From Galerina marginata (lineage: Eukaryota; Basidiomycota; Agaricomycetes; Agaricales; Galerinaceae): DNA of 64,000 nt. The stretch is taken from positions 434,001 to 498,000 of the forward strand of contig JAECYW010000017.1 in the NCBI GenBank assembly GCA_023014335.1, written 5' to 3'. The notes below the pieces were generated by a model. That model ran no database searches. It saw only the letters and a program-made list of their open reading frames with translations, and was not told the origin of the DNA. Shown here in pieces: positions 12,716 through 23,342 of this stretch. A program made the translations under genes and the position numbers. Positions within the stretch are counted from its first letter, which is position 1. Each line of letters opens with the position of its first letter.

Positions 12716-12972
12716 TCTACATCGGGTCCTCGATATGTATGTGTAACATTATAATAGACAGACATTCCTCGTTTCTCCCACATTGTATCGAACTTACATC
12801 ACCTTGATATTTATTCACATTTAGTAGCCATTAGCCACGTCTCCGAATAATGAACACATGCAACACATGGATCATTTATCCACGGAAAGCAAATACTCCT
12901 ACTTGTATAGGAAATGAATGCACGTCACACGCCACCCGATGTCCTACCTCACGATGAGGGCTCGGTTACCAC

Positions 12973-14191
12973 ATGTTGATGACATCATTGCCCTTCGTTT
13001 TAAATGGCTCGTCTGCAGTCGACAGTGTCATTATCCTCCCCAGCATGCACCCCCTTACACCAAGTAGCACTGAAATGACCCTTTCTCCGGTTCAAGGCTC
13101 CAATGCGATCAACATTGAAATAGAGGCAGAAAAAACGAGACTGTACATCAATGAAATTAAAAGTCCCCTTGGTCACTTAACAGTGAGTGCCTAGTCTTTC
13201 GCTATCCACGGAACTGAAGATTTTCGTCAGGCTGCTGTTGATGCATTGCAAAGTCAGACTATGCAGATTGCCCTCTTAGAGGGGTCAGGTACCAAGAAAG
13301 AAATCTTCGAGTTGGTACATTTACCCGATTTGCTCCCCCATGGAAGCTAATGGTTGTAGCCTCCGCGAGCAAATGGTAAATCAGGACAAGAAGCACCAGG
13401 AAGGCCTCGCCGAGATACAGCGTAGGTCACTGTATTGTCTTTGTTGAATATAACTCACTATCATTTCACAGACATTCTCGACGAACTATTGGAGAACCAA
13501 GTCGTGGAGGAAATGAGAAAACACGGTTACTTCAACTTTCAGACGCAATAACATTCAAGTTAACGAATCCTCAGTGGAGCAGGTGATCGCGAATCAAATA
13601 GATGAACTGGTCAAGGAACATGTAGCAGAGTGTCTCAAGACCCATATTCCACAGGAGCTTCAGAGTGAAGTCGAATCTAGCAGACGAGAGCTCGAAGAGC
13701 TGGATCTCCGCTTGCACAATTCGTGAGTTATATCGTCTTTCAAGATATAGATATTTGAATCTGATTGTTTACAGCGAGAGTCGTCGCGCCAATGGTAACC
13801 TTCGACACAATAAAGCGGACGACTTACTCGCGACCATGCTCATGCCTGACGGGACGGTGAGCACATACTACCCAAAGGATTTGAAAGGCCTTTTCGAACT
13901 AGACGGTGGGTCGTTTCTTCACTGATAGTTCATAGGGACCTAATTTTCGATCCAGGTGAAACTACGAAGGCTCTAATGGCCGACTATGGATTGCCTGAAC
14001 CGACGGGATCTAGAGATCACAACCTCAATAGATTCATGCAATTCTGCGGAGTGCGATATCAATTGGTGGAACAACACTCATGTTTTCAGTCATTCAGTAG
14101 ACTAACCATGCCAAGTATACTTAGGTCCGCTCCGCGTAGACGTTGTGGAATACAATATTGTTTTCGAAGAATGAAAATTTTACCCAGTTAA
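12973..14191 (+). CDS. Hypothetical protein with coiled-coil region (multi-exon)
   Basis: I do not recognise a named family. Exons joined by plausible short introns give a Ser/Pro-containing N-terminus, a helical region (KHQEGLAEIQ, ILDELLENQVVEEMRKH), then a longer helix IDELVKEHVAECLKTHIP and SSRRELEELDL. The C-terminal part is more globular (DLLATMLMPDGTVSTYYPKD, ALMADYGLPEPTGSRDHNLN, FMQFCGVRYQ). The spacing of Leu and charged residues suggests a coiled coil from about 13,470 to 13,720. The exact junction around 13,510-13,560 is unclear: the straightforward frame meets a TAA at 13549-13551, so an unusual intron or a base error is likely there. The end may lie at about 14,080 or 14,191. 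The start could be the ATG at 12973 or one at 13045. Confidence 0.6.
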
Positions 14192-14410
14192 GTTGTTGCA
14201 AAGTAGGAAGTATTCCCAAAAATAATGTTCTGGACGTATCAGCATCAGCGCTGTGTCCAGTCTAAGCTCCTACGAAGCTGGGTTTGCATTCCATGCGCCC
14301 AGGATGGCGGGCCTAGGTTTCCAGTGACCTTGGATGGACCTTGGAGGGGCAACAAAATCGATGTCAAGATCCACTTCATTGTACCTTCTAAGTCTAACTC
14401 TTACAATGCC

Positions 14411-16117
14411 CTACAAATTACCCTTCTGAATAGATCCCTCCATGGTGTCCTCTGGGGGAAAGCCTATTTTCTTTTCGACCCAGTCTCGAATCAAAACGCC
14501 CGCAATGGCAGTAATAGGCGGCAACCGGAATGGGGGTTCGTCCGAAGGAACATCGAGCTTTTTACTCTCGGTCGCGATAGAAGAGGCTTCTGTCTGAGCC
14601 GTATTACTGCGACCTTCGGTGATTTCGTTCATCTTCTTGTAATCGCTTCTGCCAAACCTCGTGCCCGAGTGATGGGAAAGGACGGAGCGGACTTCCTCAC
14701 GAGTAAACCAGCGGGCGTCTAAACAAAAATAAGTTCACTTCCTGTACCGTTTGGCCCAATACTAACCGACGAGCTCATTGTCTAAATCTGTACGTATTGG
14801 CTTGGTGGAATCTGCTCGAGCGTAAAATCCGACCATGAGGTTGGCTGGGTATGGCTACCGGAAGGCGTCAGTGAACGAACCCTGTTCATTCCAAAATCGT
14901 AACTTACCCAAGGTTGGCCAGAATGGTATTTAATATTCCAAACATGGACACCAGCTTCTTCCCACATTTCTCTGGCGACAGCGTCTTCAAACGACTCTGC
15001 AGGTTCGATAAAACCAGCTAGAGCAGAGTAGAATTTGCCAGGGAATTTTTTCTGAGCACGACGGAATTAGACAGATGCCGAGGTTTGTATCTCTTCAAGA
15101 CTTACGCCTCTGCCAAGTAAGACTCTATCTCCAGTCTCGTCAATGGCAATCATTATAACCACGGCATCGGTTCGTGGATGCGTGAAATTATGCAAGCCCT
15201 TGCTGTATCTGAGGTCAGGAAATCAGTTTCGTCACTAGCATGGGAAACTCACACCGTCGGACAAGGCTTTCTGTTGCTATTGTCCGCCCAAGGTAATAAT
15301 GTTTTGCATGCAATTTTCCATCCAGCCCACATCGAGTAGGTAGGCGCTCCGCATCCTGGGCAAAACTAAAACTCATTGATATTGAAAACACAGTTTTAGG
15401 TCTGAATAACTGCTCCTCACCTTATTACGGAGATTCCAATCAGTGAGGCTCCTTGCTGATGCGAATATAGCAGCGGTTACGCCATCGAGATTCGACATCA
15501 ACGACCTAGGTTCAGACCAACTGAGGGTTTTTCCCTCTCGTCGTGGAGTGGTCTCCTCCAATATCTCCTGTAACCGATCGTGTGTATAGTCCAAGTGCGC
15601 AATATCAATGGCAAAGTAAGGCGTCCCCACAAGCCTCTTGATTGCTTCTTCAGGGTCCTTGAATTCGGAAGAAGGGAGGGCGGAGGTGCTGTCGTCAGAC
15701 TGTGGCTCGTGAAGGCCAAGGAAAACTACTGGGGGACCAAGATGTCTTGCAGCCTCAGTGGGGGAATGTTGCACATGTTCTTCTCCTTCTTTCTCTACAA
15801 CAAGGTCCCCAGGTTCTTTTCCCTGTCCAAAATATGGCCCTGGACCGAGGAACCCCTTCACATCCCCTGTGCTAAGATAAACTGGGGATGGCCTTGAACC
15901 AGCTTCGCTGAAGACCGCAAGAGGTTGTCCGGCATTGAACAAAAGCCACTTTGTTGTTTGGAGAGCGACGACGGCGTTAAGAAATGCCTGCGACGGACGA
16001 AGCCACGAAAGGCGATTTAATGGCGAACCGCCGTACGTGTTGATGGGTCTAGATCACTTTGATCAGTCACTCAAAGTGTATTGGCTCAGGTGAAGGGAAA
16101 ACATACGTCTCAGGCAT
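14411..16117 (-). CDS. NADH pyrophosphatase, NUDT12/NPY1-type Nudix hydrolase (multi-exon)
   Basis: This enzyme hydrolyses NADH or NAD-capped substrates to NMN(H) and AMP; yeast and animal relatives are peroxisomal. The first exon is tiny: ATG at 16117, four codons, then an intron leading to INTYGGSPLNRLSWLRPS, which is typical of the fungal family and fixes the start. The N-terminal NUDIX-like domain covers 15373-15990. A zinc-ribbon stretch CPGCGAPTYSMWAGW follows, then the Nudix box near 14,950-15,020, GFIEPAESFEDAVAREMWEE followed by AGV, which fits the GX5EX7REUXEEXGU pattern with every key residue. Next come VGFYARADSTKP and LVDARWFTREEV. The protein ends in GNL, so the usual C-terminal peroxisome signal is not seen; another route or a cytosolic site is possible. 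Confidence 0.93.
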
Positions 16118-16561
16118 GGTTGATGAACCAAATGCTGCAGTGAAGCAAACAGGTATTAATGCTAAGAGTAAAAGTGTCCAAAGACCGACAAGTACTCAGA
16201 GATAAGGCCGATCGCGATTCGTGATTGATAAGTCATGAACATGATATTCGTCATCGCCTGAGTAAGCTGTTGGCGGGCATTTTCACAAGTTCGAATGGAG
16301 GAAACCACTTTCTCGGAAAAAGTCCACGCATAGGCGCCAAAAGAGATCATATAGGAATAACAACGTAGTTATTAAAACATGGGAGTTCAGACATAGCAGC
16401 GTCGATGAGAGCCGTGAACCTGCTACGATGAGAGTGCAGAACGAGTAGGTCGGAGATTGCCTGGACTCTTAAGTCCAGGTTTTACAATGGTTTGAGGTCA
16501 CGTGTAGGCCCATAAAAGGAAAAAAAAGCGATTTTGACCGGGCCGCGCCTTCCTTGAGTTT

Positions 16562-16577
16562 TGTCACACGTGTGACA
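16562..16577. promoter_or_regulatory. 16-bp perfect palindrome with CACGTG core
   Basis: TGTCACACGTGTGACA at 16562-16577 is self-complementary over all 16 bases and has an E-box (CACGTG) at its centre, the site class bound by bHLH dimers. A second CACGTG lies at 16499-16504. Their place 380-460 bases upstream of the NUDT12 ATG suggests a regulatory role, which is inference. Confidence 0.45.
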
Positions 16578-16635
16578 TTATTATTTCAGCATTGTCGCTT
16601 TTTTGATACTGGGTCGATTTTGTCATGTGATGTGA

Positions 16636-16662
16636 GATAAGAGTGAGATAAGATGAGATAAG
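16636..16662. promoter_or_regulatory. Triple GATAAG cluster
   Basis: Three GATAAG hexamers start at 16636, 16647 and 16657, spaced 11 and 10 bases apart, all in the same orientation. GATAAG is the core of fungal GATA-factor sites (nitrogen, iron or light regulators). The helical-turn spacing would put all three on one DNA face. The target could be NUDT12 or nothing at all. Confidence 0.45.
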
Positions 16663-16733
16663 TATGTTTTTGTCAGTAAACAAAAAAAAATCCGTAGCCT
16701 TTTTTGCATGTATTCATGGTATTACATTTTTAT

Positions 16734-17790
16734 CTAGCTGTAGGCATTTCCGTAGGTGGTCGTAGTAAGATCTAGAGAAAATGGGTATTCGGAGCTGAAG
16801 TGAGTGTTTATATTGACCGGCAGGGTTTGAGTTTCGTTGTGGATATTGTGAATTGTGTGCATCTGCGCCGCGTGTTGCGCCCTGCGTAACTGTTCGTTGA
16901 AAAGCACGTCGAAGCCTTTGGGGTAGCAATGAGGTCTGTAGTGAGGGTCGCGCATTTTAGCTTTTAGTATGTCGTTTTGCAATATATGGTGCGTGGTTAG
17001 AGACTGGTTATGTTGATTTATGTTAGAAGTATTTTATGCGGGAGTGAGGTACTTAACTGAGCTGGTCGACTGCGTGGGTGGTCCCTTGATGTGCTGTGCC
17101 TTTTATTTGATTAGTGAAAAATTTTGGCATGGGCAGTCGTAGCGTACAATGTCTGGGTAGGTGAATTGGAACGAGTTCTGTTCCGTTTCTGTTTGTTGGT
17201 ATGGGGAACCTGTCTGTTCGAACGCTTTTAGTTTTGCGTTGTGCTTCTGGTGCGAATCTGCCTTACCTGTGCGTTGTGTACGGAAGTCGAGTTGAATGCG
17301 TTGACGTCGATCTTGACATTTTCTTCGAGTCTCGTCAGGAGTGTGATATCCTGCTGTGTTTGGGCTGCATGTATAATCGGAGAGCTGGGGGTCTTTGGCG
17401 TCAGAGCTGTGAGGCGATGTCGATACTCGTGTCGCTCACAGTAGGTACATTTGTAGGCGGGCTGCGGCTAACGGTTTTCGATGTGTGGGTGATTTTTATT
17501 GCTTTTTCCTTGGACTGTGGACATTTTATCGTATGTATTATCACGAAGGATGAGTTGTGCTTTCATGGAACGGTGAGTCGCTGTGTTACGCTTGTTCTGG
17601 TACATGCCGACCGTAACTTTGGACGCGAATTCGGACGCGATGTACGTCGCCAGGGTCTGGTTGGGGTCGTTTTATTTGCTTTGGTATGTTTGTTTTGGTT
17701 TCGTCGGGGTAAAATGTGGGCGTTAATCTAGATCGTAAGCTGTGGTTTCTTTCCCCGTGTCGACATGGGGTCTTTGTGTTCGCCATCTTG
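16734..17790 (-). CDS. Hypothetical multi-exon protein
   Basis: Not recognised. On the minus strand a series of readable exons can be linked: LATYIASEFASKVTVGMYQN (about 17,600-17,660), then PQPAYKCTYCERHEYRHRLT, then ITLLTRLEENVKIDVNAFNS, then a GTAAGG...CAG intron of 54 bases, then a short exon ending TYPDI, then the last exon with HILQNDILKAKMRDPHYRPH and YPKGFDVLFNEQLRRAQ, ending at 16734. Intron boundaries, particularly the last, are my best guess. Two CxxC-like positions (KCTYCERH) hint at a metal site but this is weak. The start may be the ATG near 17,786. Confidence 0.35.
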
Positions 17791-18438
17791 CGCTCTCTTC
17801 CCGAGGAGAAATGACGGAAGGATCATTTTACCGTGTCCTAGCGGAGGATCCGGTGATTTTCTGCATTTGTTACGGTTCGTTTTTCTTGCTTACGCTGTCA
17901 TTGGTCAGCGCATAGGAACTTTTGTCGTTGTGATAGATCTCTGATACTTACGGAGGTTCCTTCAAAGCTTTCCGATCTGATACCAGGAGATAGTGGGGGA
18001 GGTGATTGTTCGCTTGGTTGGTGACGTTTTTTTTTTTTTTTATTATTGAATTTGGTTTCTGAGTTCTGTTACTCGTCCTGGTGTGTTATGGGTCCCAGGT
18101 AGTGTGTTATTGCCAGAGCATAGAGTTCCCTTGAACGTGGACCAAGATAATCCGATATGTGGGGATGGTGGTTTGGTTTTTGATCGTTTCGGTGAGTGTC
18201 GCTTTGTGACTTCTATGTGCTATGGATTTATTCGGTGTGTGTGATAGCTCGAGCTGGTAATTCATCGCGTTTGTGTGAAATTGTCTTATCTCCCGTCGAG
18301 GCGTCTGAGTGGCGCCAGGTTCGAACTAAAGGGTTAAATAGGAAAAGGAGACAGATTTATAAGGTCGTAGATACCGTGCCGTCGTGTTTTCGTATTTATA
18401 CAGGGATGAACTAGTACTGTGAATACCATGTTGTTTGC

Positions 18439-19923
18439 TCACTGTTTTCTTGGTGATAAGCCACGCAGAAAACGGTGTTCTAGAGCATCTTTAGCGGTGG
18501 GGCGGAGCTTTGGGTCGGGGGTGGTGCAGAGCTTTATGAAGTCGGCTAGGTCTGGGTTGCGGAAAGTGCACTGTAAGATGTAAGTCAGTTGGGAATTTCG
18601 AGATGGAACGGTTTGTGGTGTGGGAGGAGAATTGGCTCGTACCCATAGAGTCTTGATTTCCGATATGTGGTTAAGGATTCTGTCGCTGGCTTGGTTTTCA
18701 GTTGTGGGATAATGGACTCGGGCGCTGGTCCCCCATATGAATGTCCCTTTGAGACGTCGATCGATTTGCCTTGCGAATCGAGCGCTGAAAGGGCCGACAA
18801 CGTTCTCGAGTATCATGAATAGCTCTATCGAGTATTCTGTGTCCATGAGTAATGAGCGTCCGGTGATTAGCTCGAACGTCATGCAGCCGAGTGCGAATAC
18901 ATCGATTGGTATACCCCAGCCGGTGCCTGGTCAGTGAGCTAAGTCGACTTATAGGTTCTATATGCTTACCTGTATATATCTCTGGCGTGCGATAGCCTGC
19001 AGTGCCCGCTATGTATTTGAGGTTATGGGGATGACTTTGCGAGTCTTCTAGGTCAATGATTTTGATTTCTGAGTTTCTCATGACGTTCTAACCCATGTTG
19101 TAGTGAGATTTCCGTGATCGCGTCAGTATGGGATTTCTTACTCTGTCGTAGAATTCGCCTGTTGTGTTCACGTCGCGTATTTGGATGATTGTATCTTCTG
19201 TGAAAACTACATTCTCTGGTTTGATGTCGGTGTGTACGATTGCAATGCTGTGCAGATCTGTGATTTCTTTTAATATGGTGTCTCGTTCGAAAGGGTACAG
19301 AAATGCTCACAGGCAGTAGCTCTAAAGAGCTGCCATAAAATGGCTCTGAACTGAAAGTATGGAAGCGGGAGTATATTGGGTCGGTTCAAGAGGTTTCTGA
19401 GAGTCATCCCGTGAAGGCGGAAAATCAAACATCTGCGTTGCATATGGCGTGCTTCTCCGATTGCTTCAGAAAATAACCTGATCGAGGAGCGTATTAGAGT
19501 ATTTGATGTTTGATGTTAATAATGATTTACCTTGCGTCTGCTGAACCGGATTTTTTTATCAGTTCTGCGATTTCGAGCGCGCGGCGTGTTCGGCTGTTGC
19601 CCCCGACTCTGCGCATTATTTTGACCGCTACATGAGAGTTGGAGGTGTGTCCTGCTCCTGTGTCCGCCGCGCGCCATACGTTTCCGGACGCTCCTGTCGC
19701 AATGAGTTCGAGTAGAATGTCTGTGATGAGTGTCAGTGTGTTATGGACCGTTTTCGAAGCATATTGCTTACAGCGGTCGTTGATCTTATCTGAAGTTCGT
19801 ATGGTGGATAGTCTGTTGGTGAGAGTGTCAGTGTTTCGGTTTATGATATAGTGTCGATCATCACTCTTTTGGCTCGAGGTCGTCGCTTTCCGCAGATCCG
19901 TTGGTGTTAGTGTTTGATGTCAT
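18439..19923 (-). CDS. CMGC-like protein kinase (multi-exon, catalytic residues present)
   Basis: This is a Ser/Thr or dual-specificity kinase. The start at 19923 gives MTSNTNTNGSAESDD. After a short intron the N-lobe reads DILLELIATGASGNVWRAAD (glycine loop) and SHVAVKIMRR (ATP-binding Lys). The catalytic loop is SIAIVHTDIKPENVVF, whose HTD form is typical of CLK, SRPK and DYRK-like CMGC kinases. The metal-binding motif reads IKIIDLED, so DLE stands in place of DFG. The activation segment ends YRTPEIYTG, and the C-lobe has PIDVFALGCMTFELITGRSL, closing with TPDPKLRPTAKDALEHRFL before the stop at 18439. At least six exons, all with clean GT-AG junctions and no stop, so it looks functional. 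Substrate unknown. No flanking transmembrane or docking domain was found. Confidence 0.78.
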
Positions 19924-20022
19924 TCTTCCTAAGTGTTTTCATTTTCTCTCTGTAATTTTTATATCGCTGTTCCTCGGTTATCTCTGGCAGTCTGTCGACT
20001 GTCTGTTTCTCGGTCGAGTTCG

Positions 20023-21480
20023 TCATGATGCTTTTATTCGTCTGGTTTGCGTAAGTTTGGTCGTGTACCGGGCGTGAGGTCTCTTCAGTGTTTTTAGTTG
20101 GTATGGTGCTTGTGTTTGGTGAGCGTCAGCTGCTTCGGGATGTCTGTGATGGAGTGTACTTATCAGGGTTCTTAGGACGTGTTCGAGTAGTCGTTGGACG
20201 CTAGTTGATGGCAGGGTCAGTTTTTCTGTCCGGCTGGCGATCGCTTGGGTTGTAGAGGTCACACTACCGAAGCTGGTGGCACTTCTCGTTGACTTCTGCT
20301 AGCGACGACGCCAGTACCCTGATAACTTAGTTTCGTAATTTGATTGCTCGTGTTTGTATTAATGTTTGCTTGAGAACGGTCTTGTTTTTTTCTATTTGAC
20401 TAGCACTGCTTGGTTTCCTTGGTAATTCACGGCTCGCAGGACCGAAATGTCAGATGACTTTCTTACGGGACTCGGGTATGGGAACTGGGCTCTTACGCGG
20501 TGGTGCATTCCTCTCAGTGGCGTCCGAGTAAATTCATGACCGCATTTCCGTGTGACCTTGCCTTTGGCCGACTTCTGGGTGGGTTTATGCCGGTATACAT
20601 TGGCGATAATCTTTCTGTGACTGTTTTCGGAAGGAGATATACATGGCTGTTTGTGGTCATCGTTGTGATTGGTTCTCTGCTACGTTTTTATGAATGTGTA
20701 TACTGTAGTATTTCATTCAATTTGTAAAAAATGTTGGACTTTTTTTACTTTCGAAAAATCTCATAAATTCAGATAATTTGATAATCAGTTAAATCCGGGT
20801 TCAGAAAAATACGGATCTGACTGGGCGACCATATGGGTATGCTGGTATCGGCGCCTGTCCATACCCGGACCTAAATAGGTATGTGGTTGTGACCCGAGAC
20901 CACGACTGGGCAAAATATTGGTAAGAAAGGGCTAAATTCGATGAATTTTACAGAATTAGTTCTAACCCATTCAGATCTGCATCTAATTTCAAATTTTTGG
21001 GCTTGCTTTGATGGTCACAGGTATATAGATTGTTACCCCCTACTGCGGTCCATGTGTATCGCAATGTATCTATTACCACCTATAAAGGTTTGGATTGTGG
21101 ATGAGTTCCTTTCCTTCGTGTTCCCTTGCATTGCGGTAAATATATGTGGTGTGTTTTTTCATGTTTTTATGTCATGCAAGTAATTTGAGCTTCTTGTTTG
21201 GTATCGTAACAGGGTCTGATTATTAGTTGGTCAGCTGATTATGTTAAGGGTGATATTATTGAAGGGGTAGGTGGAACCGATCATTGAACTTCTTGTTTTG
21301 AATCGCTTCTTTAGGAACTGTGCTATATTCAAAATAAAACAAAGGAGATGGATATTGGAGCATTCGAAGTTCAGGGCTGAACTGATTACGCCATATGGGT
21401 GCAGTTTCATACCATCTGTCTGAGTCGTTGCTCTCGTTTACTGGTACGTCATATGAATCTTTGAGTCATCGGGCAATGAT
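20023..21480. other. Region without a supported gene
   Basis: A minus-strand frame at 20023-20262 (79 codons, MTSTTQAIASRTEKL start) could be a short exon upstream of the kinase but lacks a clear junction. Plus-strand frames at 20500-20727 and 20941-21183 are rich in Phe, Cys and Val, as expected from G/T-rich noncoding DNA. Nothing else was seen. Confidence 0.4.
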
Positions 21481-21492
21481 TACTGTAATTTA

Positions 21493-22208
21493 ATGGTTAT
21501 AGAAAGTCTAGTGTTTTTTTGGTGTTGGGTCAAAACTATGTTCTTTTCAAACTTCTTGGTGGTGGTGCTACAGGGGCAATGGCTGTCATTCGAGAAGCTA
21601 TACGGGTTTATCTCTTGTCATTTTTCTTTTCTGGGTGATGTGCGGTGGTTAGGTTTTGATGACAATGGTGGCGTAGAATATTCTAGCCGTATTGTCTTAG
21701 AAATGTGGAAGACAGGTGGTCTGCGTGCGTTCTAGACTTGTTCTTGAGCGTATATATATTCATAGGTCAAGGGTTATTTACCATTATTCTTCTCTATCCT
21801 TTCGACATGCCCACAAACTTTCCGGTACATTTGATTTTTTTTTTTTTTTTTTTTCAATTTTTTTGATTTCTGTGCTTAGTGCTGACTTGTAAATTTTCTC
21901 TGAATAGGTTGGTACGCTTGTCTTCTGGTGGACAAGCTTATGCGAGGAGGTGTATGGTGTGGTTCAAAGCAATCACTACTTGCCTGACGTATGTTTCATG
22001 TAATATTCATATAAATGTACTGATGTTCTGGTTCAGGGCACAGAGATACTTGTGCTGAAGTTATGTGACTTCGATAGAACTGCAACTTTCCCGTGAGTTG
22101 TAATCTTGTATTTTTTTTTTTTTTGAGTTCTTATTTTGTGCTCTATTAATTTAATCTTTCTCAACTTTGTTCTCAAGGGCAGCTGCGGTTATGAAAGTGT
22201 CGACTTAG
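21493..22208 (+). other. Possible exons of an unrecognised + strand gene
   Basis: Short readable segments follow one another with plausible splice sites: one ending GGVEYSSRIVLEMWKTGGLR (to 21735), one near 21,909-21,989 reading VGTLVFWWTSLCEEVYGVVQ, and one near 22,036-22,092 reading GTEILVLKLCDFDRTATF. T tracts at 21,838 and 22,113 fall between them, as in introns. No family is recognised and the start is not found. It could be a decayed gene. Confidence 0.2.
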
Positions 22209-22361
22209 ATAAACATAGGCCATCCGGTTCACTTAGAAGTTAGAACTTAGTGCTGAACTGTTGTGCCGTTCATTAGTGGCAATAACATCGCTTGCATTTT
22301 CTTTCTCTACGTAACTCAGTTAGATTTGCTAAGGCACTGTAGTTGCTCCTGTCAACAGGAC

Positions 22362-22601
22362 TAGGGCTATGCACTGTACCCATATCAACGGGTCGTACAG
22401 ACAGGTCTTACGGGTAAATGCCCATCCCATCGGCGCCTCAAGAGTACAAAGAACGTAAACGGCCGTCGACGGCTGTTTTCACCCGTTTCAGACCCGACCC
22501 GACCCGTTTGGATTTGGAGGTCAAGCCGGAACGGGACGGTCGTGTCGGTGTCCTGCAAGCTCGACGGCCGTACCCGTAATACGGCCGGTGCGCAGCCCCG
22601 G
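22362..22601. mobile_element. Short element with hAT-like terminal inverted repeats (about 240 bp)
   Basis: The left end reads TAGGGCTATGCACTGTACCC. The right end, read on the other strand, is CGGGGCTGCGCACCGGCCGT, so the outer 12-13 bases match with a few changes. The interior is GC-rich with cggccgtcgacggctg and repeated gaccc units. The GGGCTxxGCAC end resembles fungal hAT-type MITEs. I found no clear 8-bp target duplication, so it may be an old copy. Confidence 0.4.
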
Positions 22602-23342
22602 TTTGTTTTTCGATAACAATGTTTCACGTGAACTTGTGTGGCTGTGTAGCCCTGCGAGTTCTCGTTTCAACTGAACACTTGCAATTAGCCAGTTACCCAT
22701 CGTAGGACCTGGTTCCCGTTTCTTTCCTTTGTCTGTGTCGCTGCTCTGGATCACATTCGCTCTTTAATGGAACCGTTGCCAAATTCTGTCTTTTGGTAGT
22801 CTGCGAGTCTGTAGCTCCGCTGACGCTCGTTTGTGGTCTCGAACTACTCATGAGACAGAGATTTGCTCTACCGTGTATTGTGTTGTCTGGGATGCAGCTT
22901 TCTTTGACGACGTTATGGCTTGCTTGAGTTGGCTGTCGCAACGCTTCGGTTCTTTCGGAACTACTGAACTGATCGTCATGCGAATTTCGTGGTTTGACTT
23001 CTCCAGGTTTGACGTTCTTAGCTACGCTCTGTTGTTTGAAGATCTCGGCTAGTCGGTGTCTCTGTCAAAACGTTGTTTGCTTTCGTGTACATTGGTTTGT
23101 ATGTGACATTGACATGTTTCTTCGGCGTTTGGGTCGTGGATCGACTGTTATCGGACGTTTTGATCGTCTGGTAGGTTTTTTTTTTTTTTTTTTTTGGTTT
23201 TTGTGGAACGGTACCCTTTTGTACTCGATTCGGTTTGTCCATATATGTTCTCATGTTATGCTCTGCCTTGCGGTTTTGATTCTGGCGCTGTGCACATCCC
23301 TTATCGTCGCTTATTCGGATCCTGTCCTAAATCGTAAATCTT

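Larger units (their letters stand above)
16118..16733. other. Upstream region of the NUDT12 gene and edge of the accessory region
   Basis: No supported gene. The 62-codon minus-strand frame at 16162-16350 has no family match that I know and may be leader sequence. The region holds a 16-base perfect palindrome and a GATAAG triplet (listed separately), then an A tract at 16683-16690. Base composition changes soon after, to the G/T-rich + strand typical of the accessory region. Confidence 0.5.

Noticed and set aside
17201..17731. 176-codon plus-strand frame rich in Cys, Val and Phe
   Set aside because: G/T-rich DNA opens such frames by chance; the minus strand gives more protein-like exons with splice sites here.
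22831..23052. Separate gene just upstream of the divergent kinase
   Set aside because: It is open and on the same strand, but may simply be 5' exons of the kinase. I could not establish a start or junction, so it is only mentioned there.
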